DNA of 64,000 nucleotides from NCBI GenBank assembly GCA_963815475.1, contig CAWFHD010000003.1, positions 2,852,001 through 2,916,000 of the forward strand. The letters run 5' to 3'. Position numbers and translations under genes: made by a program. This DNA comes from Sulfopaludibacter sp963815475 (GTDB lineage Bacteria > Acidobacteriota > Terriglobia > Bryobacterales > Bryobacteraceae). Below are positions 54,510 through 63,121 of this stretch, piece after piece; the first letter of the stretch is position 1; each line of letters opens with the position of its first letter. The notes beneath the pieces were generated by a model that was given only the letters and a program-made list of their open reading frames with translations, was not told the origin of the DNA and ran no database searches.

Positions 54510-55813
54510 GTGGCGAATTGGACTCGAAGGGGATTTCTCGGATCGCTCTCGGGAGCGGCGGCCGCCACGTCGTTGGCGGCTCAGCAGAGCGGTTCCGCGG
54601 CTCGGACGGGGCGCGCGCCGATCAAGATCGCCGATCTGCGATGCGCCGTCATTGGCCGGAACCCGGTAGTCCGCATCGTCACGGATCAGGGCATCTCCGG
54701 TTACGGGCAGGCCGAGTCCGCCAAGGCGTATCTCAAGCCGATGGTCCTTTTCTATAAGGACTATCTTCTGGGCGAAGACCCGACGGACGTGAATGCTGTG
54801 ATGCTGAAGATCCGCCGGATGGGCGCATTCAAGCCGTGGGGGTCGGCCGTAAGCGCGATTGAGATCGCCCTCTGGGACATAGCGGGGCAAGCGGCCGGAG
54901 TGCCGGTTTATAAGCTGCTCGGCGGCAAGATCCGGAACCGCGTCCGCGCCTACAACGGAGGCGTCCGCTTCGAGATGACCGGCCAATCGCCACAGGACTA
55001 CGCCGAGAACGCGGCCAAAATGAAAGAAGCCAAAGAGGGCTTCACCCTCATCAAGCAGGCGGTCGGTTTTCACAATCCGGCGATGATGCGCGCTATTCCC
55101 GATGGCTGGTACGACGAGCCGCGGACCGGGCCGCCGCACTCGGACCGCGGCTTGTTGACCGAGCGCGGCTTGGCACAGATTATCGCGCGCGTTGAAGCCA
55201 TGAAAAAAGTTCTCGGCGATGAGATCGGCCTTGCCCTGGACTGCGGCCCCGGCTGGTTTGTAAAAGACGCGATTACGTTTGCGCGTGCGCTCGAACCGTT
55301 CCACATTACTTGGATCGAAGACATCATCACGGGCGACTATACGCCCTACCCAACGCCGAAGTCTTTCGAGAGGTGACCCAGAGCACTTCGCTTCCGATTC
55401 ACACCGGTGAACAGATCTACCTGCGGGAGAACTTCAAGGATCTGATCGAAAAGCAGGCGGTCAACGTAATCGGGCCGGACCCGGAAGACGTCGGGGGGCT
55501 GGCGGAGTTGAAGTGGATTGCGGAATACGCCGATCTCCACGGAATCCTGGTCGCCCCTCATGGGATTTTCGATGGGCTGATCGGGCTGGCCGCGCATGTG
55601 CATCTGGCGGCCGCGCTGCCGCAAAACTATATCGCGTTCGAATACCCAGTCGGTCAGCCGGAATGGTGGTATGACATCGTCGACGGGTTACCGAACCCGA
55701 TCATGAAACATGGCTTCATCGACGTCTGGGACCGACCAGGCCTCGGTGTGACTTTCCGTGTGCAAGCGGCGAAGGCGCGGTTGGCGGAAGAAGATCGCGG
55801 CTTCTTCGACTGA
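54510..55813 (+). pseudogene. enolase-superfamily (mandelate racemase type) enzyme, Tat-exported, one frameshift
   Basis: A GTG start follows GAGGAG. Tat signal TRRGFLGSLSGAAAATSLAA. N-terminal capping domain (VVRIVTDQGISGYGQAESAK, GSAVSAIEIALWDIAGQAAG, VPVYKLLGGKIRNRVRAYNG) and barrel (EIGLALDCGPGWF with the Asp metal ligand, ITWIEDIITGDY with Glu). The frame ends at 55376, but the alternative frame supplies AEVFREVTQSTSLPIHTGEQ, VAPHGIFDGLIGLAAHVHLA and MKHGFIDVWDRPGLGV to 55813. The break is loss of one C in CCC near 55349-55352. Sugar-acid dehydratases and racemases share this fold; the substrate is not clear. Confidence 0.83.
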
Positions 55814-55825
55814 GGGCATTCGGAA

Positions 55826-58254
55826 CTATTCGTATCTCAATGCGGCCATAGGATCGACCGAGGAGGCGCGGCGCGCAGGGATCAACGCCGCTATCGCCGC
55901 CGTTACGATCAGGACAAAAGTTACGGCCGTAAAAACCAGTGGACTCTGGATGCTTCCCTCCGCCCACTTCGACAGGAACCGGCTCGAGTAGAGGCTGAGG
56001 ACCACACCGCAGACGACGCCGCCAAGCACATGGGTCGCGGTCGACGCGAGCACAAGGTTCACCACGTTGCCGCGTGTCGCTCCCAGCGCCATCCGAATGC
56101 CGAATTCATTCGTCCTTTGCGCGACGCCGTAGGAGACCACACTGAACAATCCGGCCGCGGCGAGCGCGAGCGCGAGCAGCGAGAATCCCGAGAAGAGCGC
56201 GGCCACCAGGCGTCCAAAGGAGTATTCTTCCTGGTCTTGAATCCACCGCTCCAGGTCGCGCGTCTGCCCGAATACCTGCTGATCGGGATCGACCGCTTTC
56301 ACCTCGGCGCGGACGCGATTCAGGGCGGACAGTGGAGCCGATCGCGTGCGGACCAGGATTTGCGTGTACATCCACATTTGGAATGTGTAGGGCAGATAAA
56401 TCGCGGCTTTGACGGGCTTGCGCAAGCCGTCGTCGCGGGCGTCCGCCACGATGCCGATCACCTGCATCCATTGATTGCCGTCCTTCACCAATTGCAGGAA
56501 AGGAGGCTCAGGTTTGAAGTCGGGAATCCGTAACTGCCGGCCGATAGCGTCGCCGGTGGGCCAATATTGGCGAGCCATGGTTTGATTGATGACCGCCAAA
56601 CGCGCGCCGTGCGCGACTTCGGACTGGTCCATCAAGCGTCCCTGCAAAAGAGGAATGTGCAGGACTGAAAAGTACTCGGGGCTGACGAAGTTGACGCGCA
56701 GACGCTCCTGCTGGCCGGAAGGCCGGCCAAAAATCTCAAATGTGACTTCCCAGCCGTTGTCGGGCGGAGTCGCATTCGACGAGATGCCAGCGGCGGCGAC
56801 CTCGGGCATGGCGGAGACGCGTTTCAGCAACCGGTCGAAGTAGTTGGCCCGGTCTTCCCAACTGACATGCGAGTTCTGATGGACAGGAATCCCGACGGAC
56901 ATTGTGTGGTGCGGATCGTAGCCGAGATCGGCGTTGACCACGCGCAGGAATCCGTTCATGGCTGCGCCGGCGGAGGTGAGCAGCAGAAGCGTGAGGGCGA
57001 TCTGGCCGGCGACGAGAAGGCGATGCGTGGCCTTGGCTCTCCCGCCTTCGGTAGTGCGGCGGGAGCCGGATTGCATGAGCTGCGCGAGTTCGGGACGGGA
57101 CATTTCGAACGCGGGAGCGAGTCCGAATAGCACGCCCGTCAGGATCGCGAGCGCCACCGCGAAGGCCAGAACCGGCAGATTCACGCTCATCACCACTTCG
57201 TGCGGGAACGAGTATTGCGGAAGCCAGCGCACAATGAGAGGAATCAAGCCAAACGCGAGCAGGACACCTCCGAGGGCGCCCGAGAGGGATAGGGCGAGAG
57301 CTTCGGTGAGGAGTTGGCGCCGAATGCGCCAGCGGCTGGCTCCAATGGCGCTGCGAATGGCGAGCTCGTGTTGACGCGCGGTTCCTCGCGCCAGCAGAAG
57401 GATGGAGACGTTACCGCATCCGATGAGCAGAAGGAGTGCGACGGCCCCCAGCAATAAGAATAGAGGAGGGCCCAGACTGTCCATGTATTTTTCGATCATG
57501 CCGCGCACGCGGACGCGAAATTTCTTTGGGAACCGATTCGGAGCGCCTTGGGCGAATTGCTCGAGGAGCGGCTGCAGTTCGGCGTTGGCGGCTGCATGAG
57601 TGACTCCGGGCCGCAGTTTGAGGCGTGCGAAGAGGTACACCGAAGGGTCGTTCGTGATTTTCATGGGCAGGTATACATCCGCATCGCCGATGGTAAAGCG
57701 CGACGGCATGACACCTACGATCGTGTAATTCTTGTGAACCAGTTGAAGGGTGCGCCCGACTACCTTCGGGTCGGAATTGAAATGCCGCCGCCAGAACGGA
57801 TAACCGAGCACCACCACCGGTTCGGGGTCCTGCCCATCCGGCGCATCGGACGGGATGATGGTGCGTCCGAGCAGGGCGGGGACTCCGAAGTGGGCGCCGG
57901 CATTTCGGAGAGCTGTGAGGACTGGACGTCCTCGGGGAGATCCTCGTCGGTGGTGGTGAGATTCCAACCTCCACCGGTGGCTGCGGCGCTTTCGAGGCAT
58001 TTCGCTTGCCGCAGAATCGACAGTTGAGGACCGGTGACTCCCACGGAACGGAATTGACCCTTCTCATTGATGACATTGAGTTCGATCATGCGGTCGGCGC
58101 CCAGGTAAGGATAGGGATTCCCCAGCAGGGCATAGATGACGCTGAAGACAGCACTGGTTGCGCCGATGCCGAGCGTGAGCGACAGGATCGCGGTCACCAC
58201 GAGTCCGGGGTCCTTACGCAGATCGCGAAGGGAGAATAACAGATCTTTCCACAT
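55826..58254 (-). pseudogene. ADOP-type MacB-like ABC permease, one frameshift
   Basis: The N-terminus MWKDLLFSLRDLRKDPGLVV with ILSLTLGIGATSAVFSVIYA is typical of Acidobacteriota FtsX/MacB-like permeases. The frame changes at about 57915-57930, after DEDLPEDVQ, and continues LTALRNAGAHFGVPALLG and VVLGYPFWRRHFNSDPKVVG. Two FtsX modules follow with helices (FLLLGAVALLLLIGCGNVSI, LLARGTARQHELAIRSAIGA, and the terminal GVAQRTNEFGIRMALGATRG, IPARRASSVDPMAALRYE). About 800 residues in total. There is no adjacent ATP-binding gene, as is usual for this group. Likely an export or envelope-remodelling system. Confidence 0.85.
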
Positions 58255-58299
58255 GTCGTGGGTTGAGACGGATTAGGAAGCGATATCGTTAGCGGAACA

Positions 58300-58761
58300 C
58301 TACTTTAAGAGGTACACGACCGTCGTCTCGGTGTCGGCGGGATCCGGCGTCGGATCTCCGTATATCTCCCATGAGTGGCCGGCGGACTCCCTGCGATTCG
58401 CCGCCATCCATTTTCCAATCGCATCGTGCGCCTCGTGCATGCGATGGTAGGGGCCGCGGTGGACGGCTACGGCAGCCTCGCCTTCCAGCGTTTCGGTGGC
58501 GTACACCTCGCCCGCAGCTTCAAAGGTGCGCGTGACCTCGACACCGAAATCGCATAGTATCGGGGCGCCCGGCTGGGTCGGGTGGTGATAGAGAAAAATG
58601 TTGTGGCCATCCGTGCGCAGGCCTGGCTGGCTGCGAAGGAACTCCCAGACCTTGTCCAGGGCGGGCCGCCACGCCGAGCCAACGGCGCCCGGCGCCACCT
58701 CGCGCCGCACCGCGGCTAATTTGCGGGGGTGAACAGCCTGTAGGTTGACGGAGACGGGCAT
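58300..58761 (-). CDS. GyrI-like / AraC effector-binding domain protein
   Basis: 153 residues. MPVSVNLQAVHPRKLAAVRR starts the domain; PALDKVWEFLRSQPGLRTDG, HNIFLYHHPTQPGAPILCDF, EAAVAVHRGPYHRMHEAHDA and HSWEIYGDPTPDPADTETTV follow. This order (first strand with 'LAAVRR', the 'GPY' loop, 'WEIYGDP...ET.V.YLL' end) is that of GyrI-like small-molecule binding domains, which bind hydrophobic or cationic ligands. There is no DNA-binding domain. GAGGA abuts the ATG, closer than usual. Divergent from the VOC genes, with which it may share regulation. Confidence 0.8.
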   Translation of the reverse strand: MPVSVNLQAVHPRKLAAVRREVAPGAVGSAWRPALDKVWEFLRSQPGLRTDGHNIFLYHHPTQPGAPILCDFGVEVTRTFEAAGEVYATETLEGEAAVAVHRGPYHRMHEAHDAIGKWMAANRRESAGHSWEIYGDPTPDPADTETTVVYLLK

Positions 58762-58817
58762 TCCTCGATCGTAAAACAAGAGCGCGATTGTGGCTTTTAT
58801 TTTTTTTCTTATATTCC

Positions 58818-58847
58818 TTGACACGTATATACTCTCTAGCGTATATT
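58818..58847 (+). promoter_or_regulatory. sigma-70-like promoter upstream of the VOC genes
   Basis: TTGACA at 58818-58823 (perfect -35) and TATATT at 58842-58847 are 18 bases apart, in an AT-rich island between the divergent GyrI-like gene and the VOC genes. The related runs CGTATATAC and GCGTATATT inside it may be regulator sites. The predicted start of transcription coincides with GTG codons at 58848-58856. Confidence 0.6.
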
Positions 58848-58853
58848 GTGAGA

Positions 58854-59009
58854 GTGGATTCGGCGCGGTTCTGGTCCGCTTACCTGGATGCTCTCGAGCG
58901 CCACCTTGGCCGCATGAATCCAATGCATTCGCCACCACCAACAAAAGGGAAGACCAAGAGAAAACGACGCGGCTCAAACCGCGAACGCGACATAGGAGAA
59001 ACGAAATGA
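58854..59009 (+). CDS. possible small basic protein, coupled to the VOC gene
   Basis: About 51 residues from GTG at 58854 (VDSARFWSAYLDALERHLGR), then a Pro/Lys/Arg-rich end (KGKTKRKRRGSNRERDIGE). The stop overlaps the VOC start by 4 bases (ATGA), a sign of translational coupling. The -10 element ends 6 bases before the GTG, so it would be translated from a leaderless message. No family recognised. A second GTG two codons earlier (58848) is possible. Could be only a leader region. Confidence 0.3.
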   Translation: MDSARFWSAYLDALERHLGRMNPMHSPPPTKGKTKRKRRGSNRERDIGETK

Positions 59010-59398
59010 AGATTAAACTGACCAGCCTATACGTTGACGACCAGGACAAGGCCCTGCGCTTCTATACGGAGGTTCTGGGCTTTACCAAGAAGGGCGATTT
59101 CAGTAACGGCCCCTATCGCTGGCTGACCGTGGCCTCGCCCGAGGATCCGGACGGCACGGAGCTGCAACTGGCGCTGAACGACAACCCGGCGGCGAAGGCG
59201 TATCAGCAGGCGCTGTTTGAACAGGGCCAGCGCGCGGCCATGTTCTACACCGACGATATCAATGGCGGCTACCAACGGACGCAGGCCCGCGGCGCCGAGT
59301 TCACTATGCCGCCCACCAGCGCTCACGGCTCGACCATCGCGGTCTTGAACGACACTTGCGGCAACCTCATTCAGCTCACTCAACTAGGGCGCTACTAG
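59006..59398 (+). CDS. VOC family protein (glyoxalase/bleomycin-resistance fold)
   Basis: 130 residues. IKLTSLYVDDQDKALRFYTE, VLGFTKKGDFSNGPYRWLTV, DPDGTELQLALND, AMFYTDDINGGYQRTQARGA and VLNDTCGNLIQLTQL give the paired beta-alpha-beta-beta-beta modules of a single VOC domain. AGGAG lies 7 bases before the ATG. Usual roles are glyoxalase, dioxygenase or resistance-type binding; the ligand is unknown. Part of a short operon with the next VOC gene 33 bases downstream. Confidence 0.88.
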   Translation: MKIKLTSLYVDDQDKALRFYTEVLGFTKKGDFSNGPYRWLTVASPEDPDGTELQLALNDNPAAKAYQQALFEQGQRAAMFYTDDINGGYQRTQARGAEFTMPPTSAHGSTIAVLNDTCGNLIQLTQLGRY

Positions 59399-59431
59399 AG
59401 TCTTTTCGTTCGCAAAGGAGATGGTTGAACT

Positions 59432-59923
59432 ATGAATCGACGTATGTTTGCAATCCATGGCGCCCTGGCAGGCGCGGTCCTGCTGCTGTCGTCCACCGCC
59501 ACGGCGGGCGACGAAAGAGATGACAAGGGCAAAACGAAACACACTATCGACCACCTGATGATGTTCAGCATTGCCGTGACCGACATGCCGAAGGCGAAAG
59601 CATTTTATTCGGACAAACTGGGCTTCAAGGTCACAACGGACTCGCGCATGGACGACCACAATTGGTGGGTAGGGCTGGCGCTCCCCGAGGGTGGACCTTC
59701 CGTGATCCTCACCACCGCTCACGAAAACATGAAGCCCGGCACAATGAAGGTGTACTTTACTACTTCCGACGTTGCCGGAGCCCGTCAGGAACTCAGCGCG
59801 AAGGGCGCCAAGGTCAACGAAGTCAAAAACGACCTGTTCGGCCCGGGGTCCGGGGTGAAGTGGTTTAGTCTCGAGGACCCGGATGGCAACCAGGTTTTAC
59901 TGGTACAGCCCCGCGGTAAATAG
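59432..59923 (+). CDS. secreted VOC family protein
   Basis: 163 residues with a signal peptide (FAIHGALAGAVLLLSSTATA). One VOC domain: MMFSIAVTDMPKAKAFYSDK, LGFKVTTDSRMDDHNWWVGL, VYFTTSDVAGARQELSAKGA and WFSLEDPDGNQVLLVQPRG. AGGAGATGG lies upstream. A VOC protein exported to the periplasm is less common than a cytosolic one. It may act on the same compound as the preceding paralogue. Confidence 0.85.
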   Translation: MNRRMFAIHGALAGAVLLLSSTATAGDERDDKGKTKHTIDHLMMFSIAVTDMPKAKAFYSDKLGFKVTTDSRMDDHNWWVGLALPEGGPSVILTTAHENMKPGTMKVYFTTSDVAGARQELSAKGAKVNEVKNDLFGPGSGVKWFSLEDPDGNQVLLVQPRGK

Positions 59924-59969
59924 CCACGACCAGACGGGAGCAAAATCGGCGGAGCTTCAGGCGCCTCAT

Positions 59970-59985
59970 CTGGGCTCCTCCGAGA
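59970..59985. repeat. 16-bp target-site duplication, left copy
   Basis: CTGGGCTCCTCCGAGA, identical to 61887-61902. It directly abuts the terminal TGTC of the insertion sequence. Confidence 0.85.
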
Positions 59986-60034
59986 TGTCAACGCAAAGTA
60001 GAAATGTCCTATTCCCTGCAAAGTAGAAATGTCC
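59986..60034 (+). repeat. left terminal inverted repeat with two 17-bp units
   Basis: TGTCAAC followed by GCAAAGTAGAAATGTCC at 59993-60009 and again at 60018-60034, 8 bases apart (TATTCCCT). The two units are identical. Confidence 0.85.
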
Positions 60035-60312
60035 GGTTTTTGCCGGGCGGGGCGAGGGTGCGTGGTAGTCTGGGCGTGCCGGTGAAGCGGAGACGGGCAA
60101 TGCTGGCGAGCAACCCGATCGAGGAATAGCCGGCCGGAACTCATCTGCGGACGATGAGATGGAGCGTGATCCTCCCGGCACGTTCTGCTACCTGGGCTCG
60201 GGGCCGACCAACGGGAGGCGGCACGGCCCCACCCCAGGGTGTGGTTTTTGATTTTGGTTTTGATTTTGAAACCACATCGGACCAGATAGATTCCGACATG
60301 CCTTAAAAACGC

Positions 60313-60330
60313 ATACTGGGCGCCCAGTAT
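60313..60330. repeat. 18-bp perfect palindrome inside the insertion sequence
   Basis: ATACTGGGCGCCCAGTAT equals its own reverse complement. It lies in the non-coding part of the element, about 160 bases past the transposase stop. It could be a protein site or hairpin. Confidence 0.6.
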
Positions 60331-60485
60331 TCTTTGCAGGTGCGGAAAGTAGTGGCGAGGAAGGGATCGTCGCAAACTCTCCTTTAACGATGAAGAAATC
60401 CGCCGGCTTACCAGCCGGTCGTGCGGAGAGCTTCCCGGTATAGGGCGAACTTTGCCTTCGCGCCACTTCCGCCGTCTCATGGTCA

Positions 60486-61793
60486 CTACGATTCCTCGCG
60501 TCTGGCTTCGGACTGTTGCGCCGCCTGCCAGACCTTCGGCCCTTTCTTCAAATCGAAATTCTGGTTCCACGTGCTTTTCTGCCCCGGCTGACGAGGCGCT
60601 TTCTTCGGCGGTGCTTTGGCAGGTGCTACCTTGGGCTGCTGCTCGCATCTCTCCACTCGGAGATACCGTCCGTTAAAGCGGGCCGCCACCGAACCATCCC
60701 GCCGTTGCTCCACGCGGATGGATGCCCCCCGCAGTCCTGTGCAAATATCCTGACGTAGGATGCGATAGGTCTTGGCATCCAACGGAAACGTGTAGTCGGC
60801 GTTTACCCTCCGCTTCTCTACGTGGCTGAGGATCGCTGCCAGATCGTGCTGCTTCTCCAAGGGCCGGTGAGCATCGTCAGCATTAGCGGGCACCACCGCG
60901 ATCGTCGAGTTCACCCAAGGCAGAAACTCGGTTTCCAGATAGTGGTTGGCGCCCTCTAGCGTGGTCACACCCGCTACCCGTAAGCCCTTCACCAATCGGT
61001 CCTGCGCCGTCAAAAATCCACGTTCTACCCGCCCCTTCGCCTGGGGGCTGTGAGCCGCAATCCACGGGATTCCCAGCTCTTGGAGAGCGCGTCCGATCTG
61101 CGTCGGTGGCAACTCCTCCCGGCTTTTCCCCAATCGGCTGCCATCGCGCTTGGTCTTCTCCGCGGTCTGAAAGATCGCCGCTTTGTCGGTGTAGTAGGCC
61201 AACGGCCGCCCGTGCTTTTTGAGGTATCGCTCCAGATGGTTCATGTTCTCCACCGTGGAGTCACTGCGCACAAAGCGAGCGAACCATTGGCTGGTCGCAT
61301 CGTCGATCATGTTGATCAGCAGCATCTCTTCCCCGCGTCCTTCCAGCCAGCCGTGTGGGCTGGTGTCCCACTGCACTAACTCGCCCAAACGGCTGCGCCG
61401 CGGCCGCCATTCATGGATCTTCTCGACTCGCTGCTTGTGAGCTCGCCACAGCCTGGCGCCAATCATCCACTGCCGCACGGTCTCCCGGCTCACTTCAATA
61501 TCGTGTTTCTTAGCCAGGTACTCCGCAGCCAGCGTCGGCCCAAATCCCCGGTACACCGGCTGCATCAGAATCGATATCGCCTCCTGTTCCGTCTCGGCAC
61601 TGATCTTGCGGTTGGACGGAAGTCCTCGCAGCGCGTGGGCCACGACTTTGTCGCCACGGCGCTTCAGTTGCCGCAGCAGGCGCCTCACGTGCCTTTCCGT
61701 GATCCCGAGTTCTTCGGCTGCCTCCTTCTGCGTGATCAGTTTCTTCTTCGCCTTCTTCAGGGCCACCAGGCGGTCCCGTTCGGCTTGCGTCAT
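60486..61793 (-). CDS. DDE transposase of the IS1202/ISNCY-like element
   Basis: About 435 residues from the ATG at 61793 (AAGGA 9 bases upstream); a GTG at 61814 adds seven. The N-terminal helix-turn-helix is ITQKEAAEELGITERHVRRL. A second HTH-like region precedes the integrase core: ELVQWDTSPHGWLEGRGEEM (first Asp), YYTDKAAIFQT (second Asp), IPWIAAHSPQAKGRVERGFL (Glu). The order D-D-E with 'HSPQAKGRVER' is typical of ISNCY/IS1202-type transposases. The tail is Lys/Pro-rich. The gene is intact, so the element may be mobile. Confidence 0.9.
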   Translation of the reverse strand: MTQAERDRLVALKKAKKKLITQKEAAEELGITERHVRRLLRQLKRRGDKVVAHALRGLPSNRKISAETEQEAISILMQPVYRGFGPTLAAEYLAKKHDIEVSRETVRQWMIGARLWRAHKQRVEKIHEWRPRRSRLGELVQWDTSPHGWLEGRGEEMLLINMIDDATSQWFARFVRSDSTVENMNHLERYLKKHGRPLAYYTDKAAIFQTAEKTKRDGSRLGKSREELPPTQIGRALQELGIPWIAAHSPQAKGRVERGFLTAQDRLVKGLRVAGVTTLEGANHYLETEFLPWVNSTIAVVPANADDAHRPLEKQHDLAAILSHVEKRRVNADYTFPLDAKTYRILRQDICTGLRGASIRVEQRRDGSVAARFNGRYLRVERCEQQPKVAPAKAPPKKAPRQPGQKSTWNQNFDLKKGPKVWQAAQQSEARREES

Positions 61794-61838
61794 CAGTAGC
61801 TGTCCTTCTTGCACCTCCCCAGCCTGGCGGTGTCAATA

Positions 61839-61886
61839 GGACATTTCTACTTTGCGCAAATAGGACATTATCATTTTGCGGCGACA
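61839..61886 (-). repeat. right terminal inverted repeat with two 17-bp units
   Basis: Read on the minus strand: TGTCGCC, then GCAAAATGATAATGTCC (61863-61879), 7 bases, then GCAAAGTAGAAATGTCC (61839-61855). The inner unit is identical to the left-end units; the outer unit differs at four positions. Confidence 0.85.
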
Positions 61887-61902
61887 CTGGGCTCCTCCGA
61901 GA
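61887..61902. repeat. 16-bp target-site duplication, right copy
   Basis: CTGGGCTCCTCCGAGA directly after the terminal GACA of the insertion sequence; identical to 59970-59985. Confidence 0.85.
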
Positions 61903-61937
61903 CTCTCGTGATTACTTCGTCTGCTACAATCTGTCCG

Positions 61938-62600
61938 ATGCAGATGGTAGCCAAGCCGGCCGTTCGGCTCATAATCTTGATGCTCGGGTTTTCGCTGAGG
62001 TCAATCCCTAATGGATCGGCAGCCGAACCGTCGTGTTGCGGCCCGGTCTCGGCTGGAGGCAGCCGTCTCCTGGGAGTGCTCGACGGCATGAACGTCGAGT
62101 CTTTGTGGCTGGCGCACGAACACATTAACTGGGAAACGGGTGAACCCGACAAAGGTGAGGATTACACCGGGCCCGGGCGCTCGACGCATTGCAGTGCGTT
62201 CGCCGCAGCGGTCGGCAAACGACTGGGGGTGTACATGCTCCGCCCACCGGAGCATGGGCAAATCCTACTCGCAAACGCGCAGGCCGAGTGGTTTCGTTCG
62301 ACAGCGGGCAACCAGGGCGGCTGGCATCCTGTACGGGGCGCGCACGACGCCCAATCCCTGGCGAACCAGGGAAATCTGGTGGTGGTGGTTTTTGAGAGTC
62401 CTGATGCGCACAAGGCGGGCCACATTGCGATCGTGCGGCCGGCGCACCGAGCGTCGCGTTTGCTGGAAGAGAACGGTCCGGAAATTACACAGGCCGGACA
62501 GAAGAATTACGCAAAGACCTCCACCAAAGTCGGTTTTCTGGCACATCCCGGAGCGTGGCCAGGCGGGGTCCTGTATTATGTTCACCCGCTCGCTCAATAG
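61938..62600 (+). CDS. exported cysteine-amidase-like hypothetical protein
   Basis: 220 residues. Signal-like N-terminus (VRLIILMLGFSLRSIPNGSA). The body has GPGRSTHCSAFAAAVGKRLG (Cys followed by a small-residue helix), GQILLANAQAEWF, GNLVVVVFESPDAHKAGHIA (His) and IVRPAHRA. A Cys at the start of a helix and a later 'GHIAIV' His match the NlpC/P60 and CHAP amidase plan, suggesting a peptidoglycan or amide hydrolase; exact family not recognised. The frame extends upstream into the insertion sequence end, but the ATG at 61938 begins the signal sequence. The insertion 52 bases upstream may have removed its native promoter. Confidence 0.6.
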   Translation: MQMVAKPAVRLIILMLGFSLRSIPNGSAAEPSCCGPVSAGGSRLLGVLDGMNVESLWLAHEHINWETGEPDKGEDYTGPGRSTHCSAFAAAVGKRLGVYMLRPPEHGQILLANAQAEWFRSTAGNQGGWHPVRGAHDAQSLANQGNLVVVVFESPDAHKAGHIAIVRPAHRASRLLEENGPEITQAGQKNYAKTSTKVGFLAHPGAWPGGVLYYVHPLAQ

Positions 62601-62619
62601 CCGCGCCAATAAGGCGGAC

Positions 62620-62970
62620 TTACGCGCCGCGGATATCGAAGCGCTTGATCAGTCCTCTTTCGATTCGAAAGATGTGGCCAACCATCTTATCGGCGAGGAG
62701 ATTGCCATTGAGATCGTGGACCACCTGATGGACCTCGACGACAACTTCCCCTTCCGGGCCGATGGAGAATTCGGCCGGCTCCACGTGGGGATCGACGATG
62801 GCCCACTGGCGGGTCCAGTAGTCGCGCACTCCGGCTCGTCCGTGGACATGGCCGCCTTCCATTCCATTCGCCCACACCACATCCTCGTGCATGGCCGCGA
62901 GCACGGTATCCATGTCACGCGCGTTGAACCGGTCGTAGACACGCTTTAGAAATTCCACTTTATCCGACAT
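62620..62970 (-). CDS. SnoaL-like / NTF2-fold nuclear transport factor 2 family protein
   Basis: 116 residues. KVEFLKRVYDRFNARDMDTV, LAAMHEDVVWANGMEGGHVH, GRAGVRDYWTRQWAIVDPHV and MVGHIFRIERGLIKRFDI are in the order of a one-domain NTF2-like protein, a cone-shaped fold binding or converting small hydrophobic ligands. No catalytic residue set can be assigned with confidence. Convergent with the cysteine-amidase-like gene. Confidence 0.85.
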   Translation of the reverse strand: MSDKVEFLKRVYDRFNARDMDTVLAAMHEDVVWANGMEGGHVHGRAGVRDYWTRQWAIVDPHVEPAEFSIGPEGEVVVEVHQVVHDLNGNLLADKMVGHIFRIERGLIKRFDIRGA

Positions 62971-63121
62971 TACAATTCCCGTTCGCTACAACAAGCCTGC
63001 TCCACTCCTGATTTTCGCGCAGTTTCCTCGCACCCCGGCCCGTAGTCCAATGCCCGAACCACAAAAACTCCTGCCAACCGTCCCGTAGTCTCTTCGTCAA
63101 ATGCAGCAAGGGGAATTCTGC

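Larger units (their letters stand above)
59986..61886 (-). mobile_element. complete insertion sequence, IS1202/ISNCY-like, 1901 bp
   Basis: One DDE-type transposase (60486-61793, minus) is enclosed by imperfect terminal inverted repeats of about 48 bp beginning TGTC and ending GACA. A 16-bp identical repeat (CTGGGCTCCTCCGAGA) flanks it at 59970-59985 and 61887-61902, read as the target duplication. Each end carries two copies of a 17-bp transposase-binding-like unit. Long target duplications are known in the IS1202-related group, to which the transposase could belong. The insertion lies between genes and breaks none. About 450 bases downstream of the transposase gene are non-coding. Confidence 0.88.
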
